NCBI GenBank assembly: GCA_032622095.1
Contig: CP136063.1
Coordinates: 90,685,980 to 90,749,979, forward strand
DNA from: Siphonodentalium dalli
Lineage: Eukaryota > Mollusca > Scaphopoda > Gadilida > Siphonodentaliidae
Length of the DNA stretch: 64,000 nucleotides
Direction: 5' to 3'
The position numbers and the translations under genes are program-made. This document shows, piece after piece, positions 32,233 through 42,742 of the stretch (position 1 is its first letter; every line of letters starts with the position of its first letter). The notes under the pieces were generated by a model, which saw nothing but the letters and a program-made list of their open reading frames with translations, was not told where the DNA came from and ran no database searches.

Positions 32233-32346
32233 ACAGTCCCGGAGAGCTTTCCGATGAATGGCAACAAGCCATATTTCCGACTAAATACTGAAAAATCACC
32301 CATAATTCTGCTGTGGTTAAGGAGTCGATTATTTAGGGCATTACTG
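32233..32346. mobile_element. MITE-A, left arm deleted
   Basis: 'cagtcccggagagctttcc' joins four terminal bases to the hairpin centre; a full right arm follows, to GGGCATTACTG. Confidence 0.85.
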
Positions 32347-32378
32347 TAGCAATGAGGTGACTGTAGATAGTTGACATG

Positions 32379-32459
32379 AAATATGGCTTGTTGCCATTCA
32401 CTGAGAGCTTTACAATGAATGTCAACAAGCCATATTTCTGACTAAATCCTGAAAAGTAA
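32379..32459. mobile_element. MITE-A fragment, left part (split by Harbinger-like element)
   Basis: Short left-arm piece, centre, and right arm to 'ctgaaaag'. The same copy resumes at 33879 with 'ttacccattctgc' and ends at 33937. Confidence 0.8.
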
Positions 32460-33878
32460 GGCCCGTTCCAAACGACGGATTTTTGTTGACTCGAATCTAA
32501 TACCAGACCCACAATTGTACTAAATGCGTCTAAAATGCGACGTTTGAAACAATTAGATCCGTGGCAGACGCATCACAGACGAATCTCCGTCCAATTCAGA
32601 CGAATCTTCGTCGGTGATGCGTCTGAAATCCGTCTTGGTTTCAAACGACGGATTTTTGTCGACTCGAATCTAATACATGTGACGAGAAGAGCCGAAAGTT
32701 GCCGAAAAACGAATGCAAATGATATGATAATGATATGACAATGGTATAATAATGAGGGAATTCCCCTTATCTGCGGAAATACCCACATGACGTCATTTGT
32801 CGCACGCTCTCTTTGTTATAAAGAAAGATATATCTATAAGAATTGCTTAGGTAACATTGTGAAAATTGTAATTATTATGGTAGTTTGATATCTCAACGAA
32901 CATGTCATGTCACTGACGCACATCTTATAATGGATATAGTATCAATGATTTATAATAATTCATATATACCGGTATAAGGGATATGGGTTATAGCAACTGA
33001 TTTATAATAATTCACATATACCTATATTCCTTATTGTAAGGGATAGGGGTGGTAGTCTCTGATGTATAATAATTAATATATACCGGTATTACTTATTATA
33101 AGGGGTAGGGGTGGTACCACTGATTTATAATAATTCATATATACCGACATTACTTGTTATGAGGGGTAATTGGGTGGTAACCTCTTATTTATAATAATTC
33201 ATATATTCCGGTATTACTTATTATAAGGGGCAGAGTGGTAACCTATGATTTATAATAATTTATATATACTGTATATACCGGTATTACTTAGTATGAGGGG
33301 TAGGGATAGTAGCCTATGATTTATAATTATTCATATATACCGGTAGTCCTTATTATAAAGGATATAGGGTGGTAGCCTATGATTTATAATAATTAATATA
33401 TTCCGGTATTCCTTATTATAAGGGGTAGGGGTGGTAGTCTCTGATTTATAACAATTATTGTATACCAGTATTCACATGCATGGTATACACATAGATGGTA
33501 ATTGGTTGCACGATATATAACATTTATTTGTAGCGCCTATTATAGTATATTATATATCTGTATGTACTATATACATCCTCATATACATGATCACATATAT
33601 TCGCACTGCGGTCGCGCATATATAAATATATGCATAATTTATACTGTATTTTAATATATATATGTATAACATATACCGGTATATATAGGCCTCTATATCT
33701 ACGCGTGACCATTTTTTGACGGTAACCGGGAATCCACCTTTAAATAAATCAACCGATGTATTAGATTCGACGCGACAAAGATGCGTCCGTCTGTAACAAA
33801 ATCTACTGCAGACGCATCACCGACGGATTTAATACAATTAGATTCGAGTCGACAAAAATCCGTCGTTTGGAACGGGCC
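32460..33878. mobile_element. PIF/Harbinger-like element, 1,419 bp, inserted in MITE-A
   Basis: Ends GGCCCGTTCCAAACGACGG and CCGTCGTTTGGAACGGGCC, flanked by TAA (32457-32459) and TTA (33879-33881); the target in MITE-A consensus is aaaag-TTA-cccat. GGCC-type ends with TWA duplications are typical of PIF/Harbinger (Tourist) elements. The ~45-bp terminal sequence recurs directly at about 32644-32680. The interior is mostly the 60-bp array; no transposase frame. Confidence 0.85.
32947..33480 (+). repeat. ~60-bp tandem array, about 9 units, inside the Harbinger-like element
   Basis: Unit: 'tgatttataataattcata' + 'tataccggtattacttatta' + 'taaggggtaggggtggtag' + 'cc'. Units differ by point changes and small indels. 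Confidence 0.92.
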
Positions 33879-33937
33879 TTACCCATTCTGCTAATTCTGC
33901 TGTAGTTAAGGAGTCGATTATATTTAGGGCATTACTG
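33879..33937. mobile_element. MITE-A fragment, right terminus
   Basis: Continuation of 32379-32459 after the Harbinger-like element, ending GGGCATTACTG-TA. Confidence 0.8.
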
Positions 33938-34339
33938 TATTTGGAAATTTCAGGCCCAAATTAAGTTGAGTTAGGAATTTTGTTATACAAGTGGGTGCAA
34001 CTATGGAAATAAACATCCGGTCATGGTCAATGACCGGCCAAAAATTACCAATGTATGATTATTTGTGCCTGCCATTATGACCTGTGCCAATTTATCTACC
34101 GTGCACAGGTAAAATAATGATTGTTTGTAATTGTAAAATAATAATATTTTGTTGATATAATTGGGATAAGATAATAAATTTGTTAAGAGCATGTTTTAAA
34201 CATAACATGCTCAGTTGAGCTCTTTCTTCGAATAAACAAATAGCAGGAAATGTTATGACTTTGGAATATTATGGACCACTTTGTTACGTAAAACAATTTT
34301 GGTTTTATATTTTTCAGTGTTCAATTTTCATTGGTGTTC
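33938..34339. other. Low-repeat stretch, no gene seen
   Basis: AT-rich, nothing recognised. A short inverted repeat lies at 34186-34210 ('gagcatgttttaaacataacatgctc'). Confidence 0.35.
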
Positions 34340-34377
34340 ACAAATTACAGGGGCTCCTCATGGGAACCTCATTCTGC
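34340..34377. mobile_element. MITE-B long copy, left scrap (split by TTAA element)
   Basis: 'catgggaacctcattctgc' precedes the TTAA element; the copy resumes at 36284 with 'gcctcaactgctatggg'. Confidence 0.65.
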
Positions 34378-34381
34378 TTAA

Positions 34382-36279
34382 CCCTTTGAACCCGTAACAC
34401 CGATATTTAGGTGCAAACGAACCGTGACTATATCCCGTAACACCGATATTTCGGTGCAGCGACGACATGATTCGGTAGCAAATTTATATATAGTATAACG
34501 AGCGTCTGACCCACTGATTTATATTTAAATTGCCTCCACATATGTCAGCGGCGCCCATGGTGCGTATGGAATGGTTGACCGCTAGTATCGGGTAGAAATA
34601 TATGCGCATGCGCATAGCATATAATCTACAAAAACATACGATATTTTAAGCGAACTATGCCGCTATATTTACGGCATATAATTTCGTGTTCCCCGTGTGT
34701 GTACAGAACAGACGTAATTTAGACACACAATTTCAGTTTAAATTACCCTCGTGTATTAACCAGTGTTCTGCTACATATGGGGAAGGGTCTATCGCATATG
34801 AAGTTGATTTATTCGCGCATGCGCAGACTAGCGCAATGACAAATAAATGGTTTATAACGTACTTATACACGACATACCCACTAATATATATATTTAAATT
34901 GGCCTATCGAAGTCAGCGCTGGCAAAGGTGTCTATATGGATTGGCTGCCCGCTAGAAATGGCTAGGAAAATATGCGCATGGGCGCAGACTATAATTCATT
35001 TTTAAAAATGCGTTTAAGTTAAATGTGGCGCTATATATGACATTTTGTTGCATCTTTCACATGTTAGTATAGTAGACACAATCTAGACAGCTTACTTGGT
35101 GTAAACAATATTTAATTTCGAACAAAACATGTAATACATTCAAACAAATTGACATAAGTAATAATAATATTCAAAACGGGGATTGGACAACAAGCCTAAA
35201 AGGCTTTTATAAAGTCTTTTCCTCGGAGCAGGAAGTTTACCCTTGGTATCAGAGTAGATACCATACAGGGTAAATTTAGCAGACGGGGATAACATGTTAG
35301 ATCCGAAAAATATTGTTCAAGGAGGGGGTAGAGGGATAGAGTGCAGGAAGGAAGAACGTTTGTCAAGTTAATCGGCCAAAACGAAAGAGGGGAGTGAAGC
35401 GAAGTACCGTATAATTATATTTTAGCTTACTTGAACAATGGGGCCACGATATGTTACGGGAAATTACGTTGTTTCTGGTCTCTGTAATATCAGTCTCTGT
35501 TGTGCCACATGCAGCAAAAAGTCTATCGCATATCAAGTTGACTTACTCGCGCATGGTCAGGTATATCTTAATTTCACATTAGGATATACCTGACCATGCG
35601 CGAAACGCAATTCGCTGATGTATAATTACAACGTTATAAGCTAGAATTCGTTTATCCTGCAAATTTCGGGTAGTTGCCTAGTAACCGTTTCTAACGCGAG
35701 ATCGGGTGGCAAAGTCTCCCGATCTTACAATGATCAGTGGTCCGTGCATGCATATATCATGCCTGCACAGTTTCAGGTAGGTGTCCCCTTTCAACATAAC
35801 CAACACCATGCGACTAGATACTGTCTAAATTAAGGCAAAACATACCACTGAATGGTTAGTGCAATTGTGTCATTCGATCAGTTGTGGTATTTGCTTAGCA
35901 ACCGTTGCTACCCTTAAATGGGATATTTGGTTCACTATTCTGGTCGGGTATATCTCAAATTTCACGTTAGGGTAGTACCTGCATCAAAAAACGCAATCAC
36001 TGAGGTTGAATTACGACGCTATAAGCTATATTTACATTTTCCAGTCAATTCCGGGTAGTTGCCTAGCAACCGTTACCAAGGAGTTGCCGCGAGGCAAAGT
36101 CTCGCGATCTTATAATGATCGCTGATCCATGGGGGACAAACCTGTAAAGTTTCAGACCGGTGTCGCAATTTGAACATAATCAACACCATGCTACTAGAAA
36201 CTATCTAATTTAAGCGGACATACCACTGGGAGCCCCGGGTCAGGGTGTCGATCACTGTGGGGCGCCAGGGTTCAAAGGG
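34382..36279. mobile_element. TTAA family F element, 1,898 bp (piggyBac-like)
   Basis: TTAA at 34378-34381 and 36280-36283; ends CCCTTTGAACCC and GGGTTCAAAGGG. Inserted exactly inside a MITE-B ('cattctgc^gcctcaac'). The interior is built of repeated modules: one near 34505-34650 and 34865-35000, another ~400 bp long at about 35545-35875 and 35940-36230 ('gggtagttgcctag(t/c)aaccgtt'), plus GCGCATGCGCA-type motifs. No transposase found. Confidence 0.85.
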
Positions 36280-36283
36280 TTAA

Positions 36284-36545
36284 GCCTCAACTGCTATGGG
36301 AGACCTATAGGATCAGATTGAATTTTCACAGTTGGAAGTTGGTAATGTTCACCCATTAGTCACCTCAATTATGCAATTTATCTTCTGCAAATTAAAGGAT
36401 ATAGAAACTGAACAGAAAGGAAAAGTAACTCAAAACAATATAAAATTGAGAATATATATACCAGCCAGCTTTGCGGGGTAGCATCTCTAAATTCACCCTC
36501 TGGGGACCTCATTCTGCAAATGACAGACAAGCTATTTGCATGCTT
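36284..36545. mobile_element. MITE-B long copy, right part
   Basis: Carries the long internal section ('cagttggaagttggtaatgtt', 'gcaatttatcttctgcaaatt', 'agaaactgaacagaaagg') and the right arm to 'caaatgacagacaagctattt'. Confidence 0.78.
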
Positions 36546-36687
36546 GCTTCTGTGAGATCCACAGATGATTTTATTACATCAACAGCCTCCCCCACCCCAA
36601 CACCTCAACAAAGTTACTGCAAGGTGTGTTTCAGAATATTGTCTATCTATCTTCAAAAAGGAGTAAAATATTCCTTGTAGTAATTAA

Positions 36688-37089
36688 CCCTTTACCCAAC
36701 AAACCGGCCAAAACCGGCCAAAACCGGCCAAATAAAGCTTCAACAGCCTAAAATATCTTCGGCCTGTCTCAATAAAACCATACAAATATGGATATCATTG
36801 GAACCGGCTCATTGACCACATTGTGATAGTTAAAGTTATGCCCTGTGCCAATGCATTCTCTTATATATGCGAGTCGACCATAGGTCGCCTCGCATATATA
36901 AGAGAATGCATTGGCCTAAAAAAAATCTTTTTTTAACACTTTTTACCATTTTTTCTTACATTCTTTAACAATTTTATAAGTTTTAATGTGTTAAGCCAAT
37001 GCATTCTCTTATATATGCGAGGCGACCTATGGTCGACTCGCATATATAAGAGAATGCATTGGCACATAGCCCTTCTGTTGGGTAAAGGG
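36688..37089. mobile_element. TTAA family C element with two core palindromes
   Basis: TTAA at 36684-36687 and 37090-37093; ends CCCTTTACCCAACA and TGTTGGGTAAAGGG. Subterminal 'accggccaaa' repeats three times. Two copies of the ~67-bp palindrome (36848-36914 and 36995-37062), in opposite orientation, flank an ~80-bp A/T-rich spacer. Confidence 0.88.
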
Positions 37090-37093
37090 TTAA

Positions 37094-38046
37094 GTGTTGC
37101 CTGGGAATCAGTGATATTGTAAGCAATACAATATCACTGCTGGGAATAGACCACATCTTTACAGCTGAGCATGGTGTATTAACTATTGTTAAAACATGCT
37201 AACGTGACTTAATTGCCAGCCAGATAATAAAACATCTTTTGCATTTGCCAGTTACACAGGGAATATAATATATTACATTCCCTCAGTACACCAATGTCAC
37301 TTAAAAAGACATGCATTTTGTTTCAATATGCGTATACTTGGAATGAGTGTTATTCACATCCGTGTTGAATAAACACAAATTTCACACGCCCATCTTTGAA
37401 CACATGTTTTTGTGCATTCAGCAAGCTTTATGATGTATTTTGACTAACTTTATGCTTATTTCCACGCTAAATGAGGCAAGTTATTACCTGAATTCTGATA
37501 GTTTGTTTGTTATTTTTTTACCACACTGTGTCTTATGTTTAGTGGTTTACTTCTCTATGTAACATATTTATGCACCTCATAAATAGTCCGTTCCAGACCC
37601 TAAATAAACAGATGTTGACAGTGTATGCACACCCGAAATTCTCCTGACTCCAGAAGACTTGGTATTTTAATAAGACTGTCTCGAATGCTGAGTTATGAAT
37701 ACTAATGCTTTAGTTTCTTTTTATGATGGGTCAGGGTCATATTCATTAAGTAACTTCGGTTATGTGGCACTGGATCGCGGAGGCAATGTTCACACGCATA
37801 TACTTTGACCCTAGTGACCCTAGAGCGGGAGTGATATCTGCCGTCCGTATGAAGATATTGTGGTATTCAGCCAGGAATCATTTTATATGCACACTATATT
37901 ACATGTATGTCATGCTCCAAAATTGATCCGTGAAGTGATTCTTCCTTATCGCAGAAAAACGACTTTCATAATTTATCGCACATTCCACTTGTCTCTGTTT
38001 ATATGAGGCTGGGAAATTCCGTATTCTCAGAGTGTGTGCGGGGCTA
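37094..38046. other. Low-repeat stretch with one short hairpin
   Basis: A perfect 13-bp stem with a 5-nt loop lies at 37109-37139 (cagtgatattgta / tacaatatcactg), bracketed by 'ctgggaat' on both sides. The rest is unmatched DNA. Confidence 0.4.
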
Positions 38047-38159
38047 GCCTGAGTTTAGAGTGTCTCATTTGCAGAATGAGGTCCCCAGGGGGTGAATTTA
38101 GTGATGCTATCCCGCACATTGGGCTAGCATAACCAAATTCACCCTCTTGGAACCTCATT
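38047..38159. mobile_element. MITE-B, left part (split by family J insertion)
   Basis: 'agcctgagtttagag' through the inner palindrome to 'ggaacctcatt'. Resumes at 38882 with 'ctgcatggcctcatctgc' and fades near 38975. Confidence 0.78.
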
Positions 38160-38881
38160 ATACCCCCACTTTTGAAGAAAATGGGGGGTATACTGGATTG
38201 ACTGCGTCTGTCCATCACACTTTCTCCCTCCGTGTGTCGGTGTCTGTCCATCACACTTTCTCCCTCTGTGTGTCCGTCCGTCCGACCTCATAACTCGAAC
38301 AACTATGATCCGATTTCAATAATTTTGTGTTTGCAATCTCCTTAGGACCGCCTCTCCGCATGATGCTAATCGCGGTGCGACTTTCTTTTTTTAAGTTACG
38401 CCTTACTTTTCGACTTATTTTGACTTAGAAAATTCTGTCCGACTTAATAACTTTAACAAATATGAACTGATTTCAATAATTTTTGGTATACATGCTTTTC
38501 ACAACACCCTCTCTACATGATGCTGCTCAGGGTTGGCTCGGACTGTTGTTCCTAACAATACACTTCATTTTCGACTTTGATTTTTTTTGTATGGATGCTA
38601 TCAAGTTAGGATATTTTCTTCGAATATAGGTTCGGAACAATGACTTTTACCACAGTTAAGTTGCGTTTCATTTTCTACGTTTTTTGAGTTTCTGCAATCA
38701 TTCGAACAAATATGAACCAATTTGAATATTTTTTTCTGTACAAGCTTCTTGCGACACCATATCGATATTATTAATCCAAATTTCTTTAAAGTTAAAAATC
38801 TTTTTTGTTGGGTTTACGGATAATGCAGGTTGAATTTGCCACGGTGGGGGTATGCTAGCACGCGAGTGCACACCTCTTGTT
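38160..38881 (+). repeat. TCTG-headed repeat (family J), copy 3, inserted in MITE-B
   Basis: Starts 'atacccccacttttgaag', has two 'tgtccatcacactttctcc' units, then degenerate ~180-bp units ('cgaacaactatgatccgatt', 'caataattttgtg'). Ends 'ggtgggggtatgctagcacg' to 'cacacctcttgtt'. Outer ATACCCCCAC/GTGGGGGTAT are inverted. The host is split exactly between 'cctcatt' and 'ctgc', with at most a TT duplication. Confidence 0.72.
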
Positions 38882-38975
38882 CTGCATGGCCTCATCTGCT
38901 ATGGGATACAAAGACTCAGATTGAAGTTCCCAAATGGTGAATATTGTGATGTACACCCATTGGGCATTATAGGGT
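38882..38975. mobile_element. MITE-B, right part (after the family J insertion)
   Basis: Internal section of the long form ('gatgtacacccattggg'); the right arm is missing. Confidence 0.6.
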
Positions 38976-40069
38976 TAAGCATTAAGAGTATTAGAGGCAA
39001 GAATTTGACCTGAGAATACATCCACTGTCACACAGCACCCATCCTCCCAAACTCCAGGCAGAGTTATCTCTCATCGCTCCGCTGAGATGCCACTGCCATA
39101 AGGATATTTGGTAAGGATTTCTTACGTGTTCTTAGTTCTTATGTTTTATGATTAAAATTGTCTATGTCTGGCTCAGTTCATATTGTTCTTATCAATACCG
39201 AAAGAAATACCATTATTGAAAACTTTTGGTGGTCAAAATAAGATAATAGGTGACTAAATATAGTTCCAACGATATGTAAAAATAGATGTATCGGTTCGCA
39301 AAGTACCATCCTTGTGGCAGTGCTATATCGCAGTGATAATGTAGAGGGCGCTGCATGGCGTTTGCCATCCTCCTACTGTGGTTGATTAAGTTGATCATGA
39401 ACACAATGTTTGTTTTGAAAGCAGTGGTGTCAGCTTTTATATTTCTGTGCAGAATTGATATGAACACTCTTAATGTTTGTTCTATTATGAAAGAGTCTTT
39501 ATTCTGCGCTGGAGAATCCACAGTTCCTCTTTAAGCCAATACATTTCTGCCACTTCAATATTAAAGTTAATACCTTTGAAACCCAAACTTACTTATAGTT
39601 CAGATATTGTGTCTAATTATTTTCTGTGAAAGTTGGCACAAGCAGACATCAACCACCATGGGGACATGTGCACCTGCGATTTTAATGTCGGTCAGACTTA
39701 TTTTCGCAGAGTTATTGGCCTTCTTGACTTAGAATATTTTCATTTTCTTAGTAATATTTTTTTACCAATTATTTGCAGTGAAGATGATCTCTCGATCATA
39801 CCCTAAGTTAACTGTAAGTATTTTACTGTTGATATCTAACCTGCCACCAGATCATATGTCTGTTGAATATATGTCACCTATATTTTTATAACTGACTGAC
39901 ATGAAAAACTCTCAGACTACTATGCCATTTTATTCTTGCTACAATCTGGAATGCAGGGTCGTCCATCCGTCCACTGTCCATGGACAAGCTTTGTCCAGGG
40001 TTTTTCATTTTTGAATAAATGTGCACCTGCATGCAATGGGAATCTGTTATTTTATTATATTAACTTAAA
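38976..40069. other. Low-repeat stretch, no gene seen
   Basis: About 1.1 kb. A 102-codon minus-strand frame (39213-39521) has no recognisable domain or supporting splice structure. No repeats matched. Confidence 0.35.
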
Positions 40070-40332
40070 CTAAAGACATATTATGGACTTGTATGAGTGC
40101 GTGAAACTGATAAGTTAGTACTCAGATGCTATGCCAACTGGAGGAATGTATCATTCTGCTAACATCGGCGAATATATCTCAAACAAATCGACCGTACCAC
40201 TCCACAGAAAACATTGTCTGAACTACGTTCAATTGTAAATATTTACTTCTGGATTCGGGATGAACTATGGTCGATAAACTAACAAAAACAATTTCGCCAT
40301 CGAGAGTCAAGTTGCATTTAATTAATATATAT
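40070..40332 (+). repeat. Dispersed repeat G, copy 1, left part
   Basis: Shares with 42030-42389 and, inverted, 58144-58735 the run from 'aaagacat' and 'gaaactgataa' through 'aacattgtctgaactacg' to 'gcatttaattaatatata'. Interrupted here by family J copy 4 and resumed at 41064-41189. No terminal repeats; class unknown. Confidence 0.8.
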
Positions 40333-41063
40333 CTAATATATATTTTGGAAGATCTGTGTGTGCACATGTGTCTGTCTGTCTGTCTGTCTGTCTGTAATCG
40401 ATGGACTCGAAAACGGCCAAGCCGATTTCGATGAAACTTGGTATGTGGGGGTATTTTCGGCCGGGGAGTGACATAGGCTTATTAATTTGCCCGTGCGACG
40501 TGACCTTGACCTTGAAATCGGGTCATTTCAAGGTCAAACGCCCGAATATCACGGGATTTCGATGAAACTTGGTATGTGGGTGTATTCTCGGCCGGAGAGT
40601 GGCATAAGCCTATTAATTTGCCCGTGTAACGTGACCTTGACCTTGAAATCGGGTCATTTCAAGGTCAAATGTGGGGGTACTTTCGTATGGGGAGTCTCAT
40701 AAGCATATTCATTTGCCCGTGCGACGTGACCTTGATCTTGAAATCGGGTCAATTCAAGGTCAAATCGCCAATTTTGATGGTATTTCGACGAAATTTTATA
40801 CATAGGGTTACTTTTGTCCACTGGGTGTTTTGGACAAGTCAAATCGTGACCCGACCTGACCTTGACCTTCAAAATGATCAATTCAAGGTCAAATCGGGTA
40901 AAACCGGATGGATTTCGACGGGTACTTTTGTCGGGTACTTTTGTTCGGGCAGTGTTTTGGACGGGTCAAATCGTGACCCCACTTGACCTTGGCCTTCAAA
41001 ATAGACAATTCAAGGTCAAAGCCCGCACGAAGTCGGGTCACCTTCTAGTATATATATATATAT
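40333..41063 (+). repeat. TCTG-headed 'gaccttgacctt' tandem repeat (family J), copy 4
   Basis: (CTGT)n head at 40370-40395, then about four degenerate units: 'gatttcgatgaaacttggta', 'cccgtgcgacgtgaccttg', 'gggtcatttcaaggtcaaa'. Bounded on both sides by TA runs within repeat G. Units early in the array are ~130-175 bp. Small frames inside (71-105 codons) only reflect the repeats. Confidence 0.82.
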
Positions 41064-41189
41064 ATAAAGAATGGTGATGTCTGTTGTCAATTTGGATATA
41101 ATATTTGTAACAAATAACTACTTTCAGCAAGATTATTCTCTATTGCTATTTGATCACCCTAACAGAGTGTTTCACATCACTTTAATGTT
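41064..41189 (+). repeat. Dispersed repeat G, copy 1, right part
   Basis: Resumes 'aagaatggtgatgtctgttg' and ends at 'cacatcactttaa'. Confidence 0.78.
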
Positions 41190-42029
41190 TAATGGCATGT
41201 GAACATCTTACTATTAATGTCATATATAAAGTGGTATATATGGTATTTCTTTGATTGTCCCGTTATGAGAAACTGAGATTTCTGCATGGGTGGAAAATTC
41301 GAGTGCATCCTTGAACAACTGCAACCCATTTTCAAAAGCTCTTTATTTTCCAAAGCTGGTCTGAGTTATCTGATTCTGTTTGCAGTTCCATATTATAGCT
41401 GCTGATTGAATCGTGTCCATTGAATATTACGGCAGGAACCATGGTCACAATTTTCCAATAATGACACATATGTAACGAGATACATGACCTCATATGACAC
41501 ACTACTCATAGCCCATTACCAATACAAATAGAGGGCTGAAACTGTTATATTCTAATCATGGACAATTGTATAGACTGATACTATCAGACACTGTTCCTTA
41601 TCTATAAGTTCATCTGGGTTTTGCTATGATTTCAATAGACCCCCTGCGATCTCTTATAAACCTAACATGGCTCCATCAGGATCGGCTGCCATCTCTGATG
41701 AACAGAGCAGCTCTAATATTGAAAATGACATTTTGCACTAATTAAGGTCATTTATTCAATTGCAAATTAAATTTGTCAGCATTTTGGTCTATTTCTGTCT
41801 GATTAATTAATTTAATTACTTAATTATGGGCAGTTTTATGAGTCACCGCGTATTGTTAGTGCCATCAGTTCCAAACACAGGCTTTTAGACTGATCAACAC
41901 TATTCTGCAGTTCTCTTATTTCGCTTCCAAGTTGCCACTGCATAATAAAGTCAGAAGTAAATTTCATATTTTAGACTTTGTAATTATTAAATTTCATTAC
42001 ATTTACTTATATTCAATAAAAACTGTTAA
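41190..42029. other. Low-repeat island; possible conserved noncoding DNA
   Basis: No matches within the window. 41740-41850 is crowded with homeodomain-type TAAT cores ('gattaattaatttaatta'), followed by 'tgagtcaccgcg'. No open frame. Regulatory function is a guess. Confidence 0.28.
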
Positions 42030-42389
42030 AGACATTTTATGTACTTGTTCGGGTGCATGAAACTGATAAAGTTAGTATTCAGGTGTTATGCCCACTGGAT
42101 GAATGTAACATTCTACTAACATCGCCGAAAATCGTACCACTCCATAGAAAACATTGTCTGAACTACGCTAAATTGTAAATATTTACTACTTGAATCGGGA
42201 CGTTTCTATCAGCGATAAACTAACGAAAATTATTTCGCCATCGGCAGTCACTGCATTTAATTAATATATAAGAATGACATTGTGTGTTGTCAATTTAGAT
42301 ATACTATTTGTAAAAATAACTACTTTGAACAAGATTATTCTCCATTTCTATTTGATCAATCTACCTGAATGTTTCACGTCACTTTAATA
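42030..42389 (+). repeat. Dispersed repeat G, copy 2 (uninterrupted)
   Basis: Full ~360-bp copy from 'aaagacattttatgtac' to 'cacgtcactttaatat'. It shows the empty sites for the insertions in copies 1 and 3. Confidence 0.82.
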
Positions 42390-42736
42390 TCCTTATAGAC
42401 ATTTTGTTTGTGATTTATAGGGCCTAAAATTTGCATCTAATTAAATTTTGTACCGTCCTTCCCATGTAAATATATTGCTAGATGTTTGATCAAACAAAAG
42501 ATCAATGTATTACATACAGCTTTTACCATCCCTTAAAAACATGGAACGGGTTAGAGGGTGTTCATTTTGGGAATTATTTAACTTCAAATTTCCATCTACA
42601 CCACATCTATTATATATAAATTCTTCTCCCGGGCAGCTGGGCTAGTCCAAATTTAAAATTCTGAGACTTTTTTTTTTATATAAATATAAAACCATCTTAC
42701 ACCTATTGAAGAACATTATCCAACTTTGGGCCTTTA
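42390..42736. other. Low-repeat stretch, no gene seen
   Basis: Nothing recognised. Confidence 0.35.
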
Positions 42737-42742
42737 CTAGAG

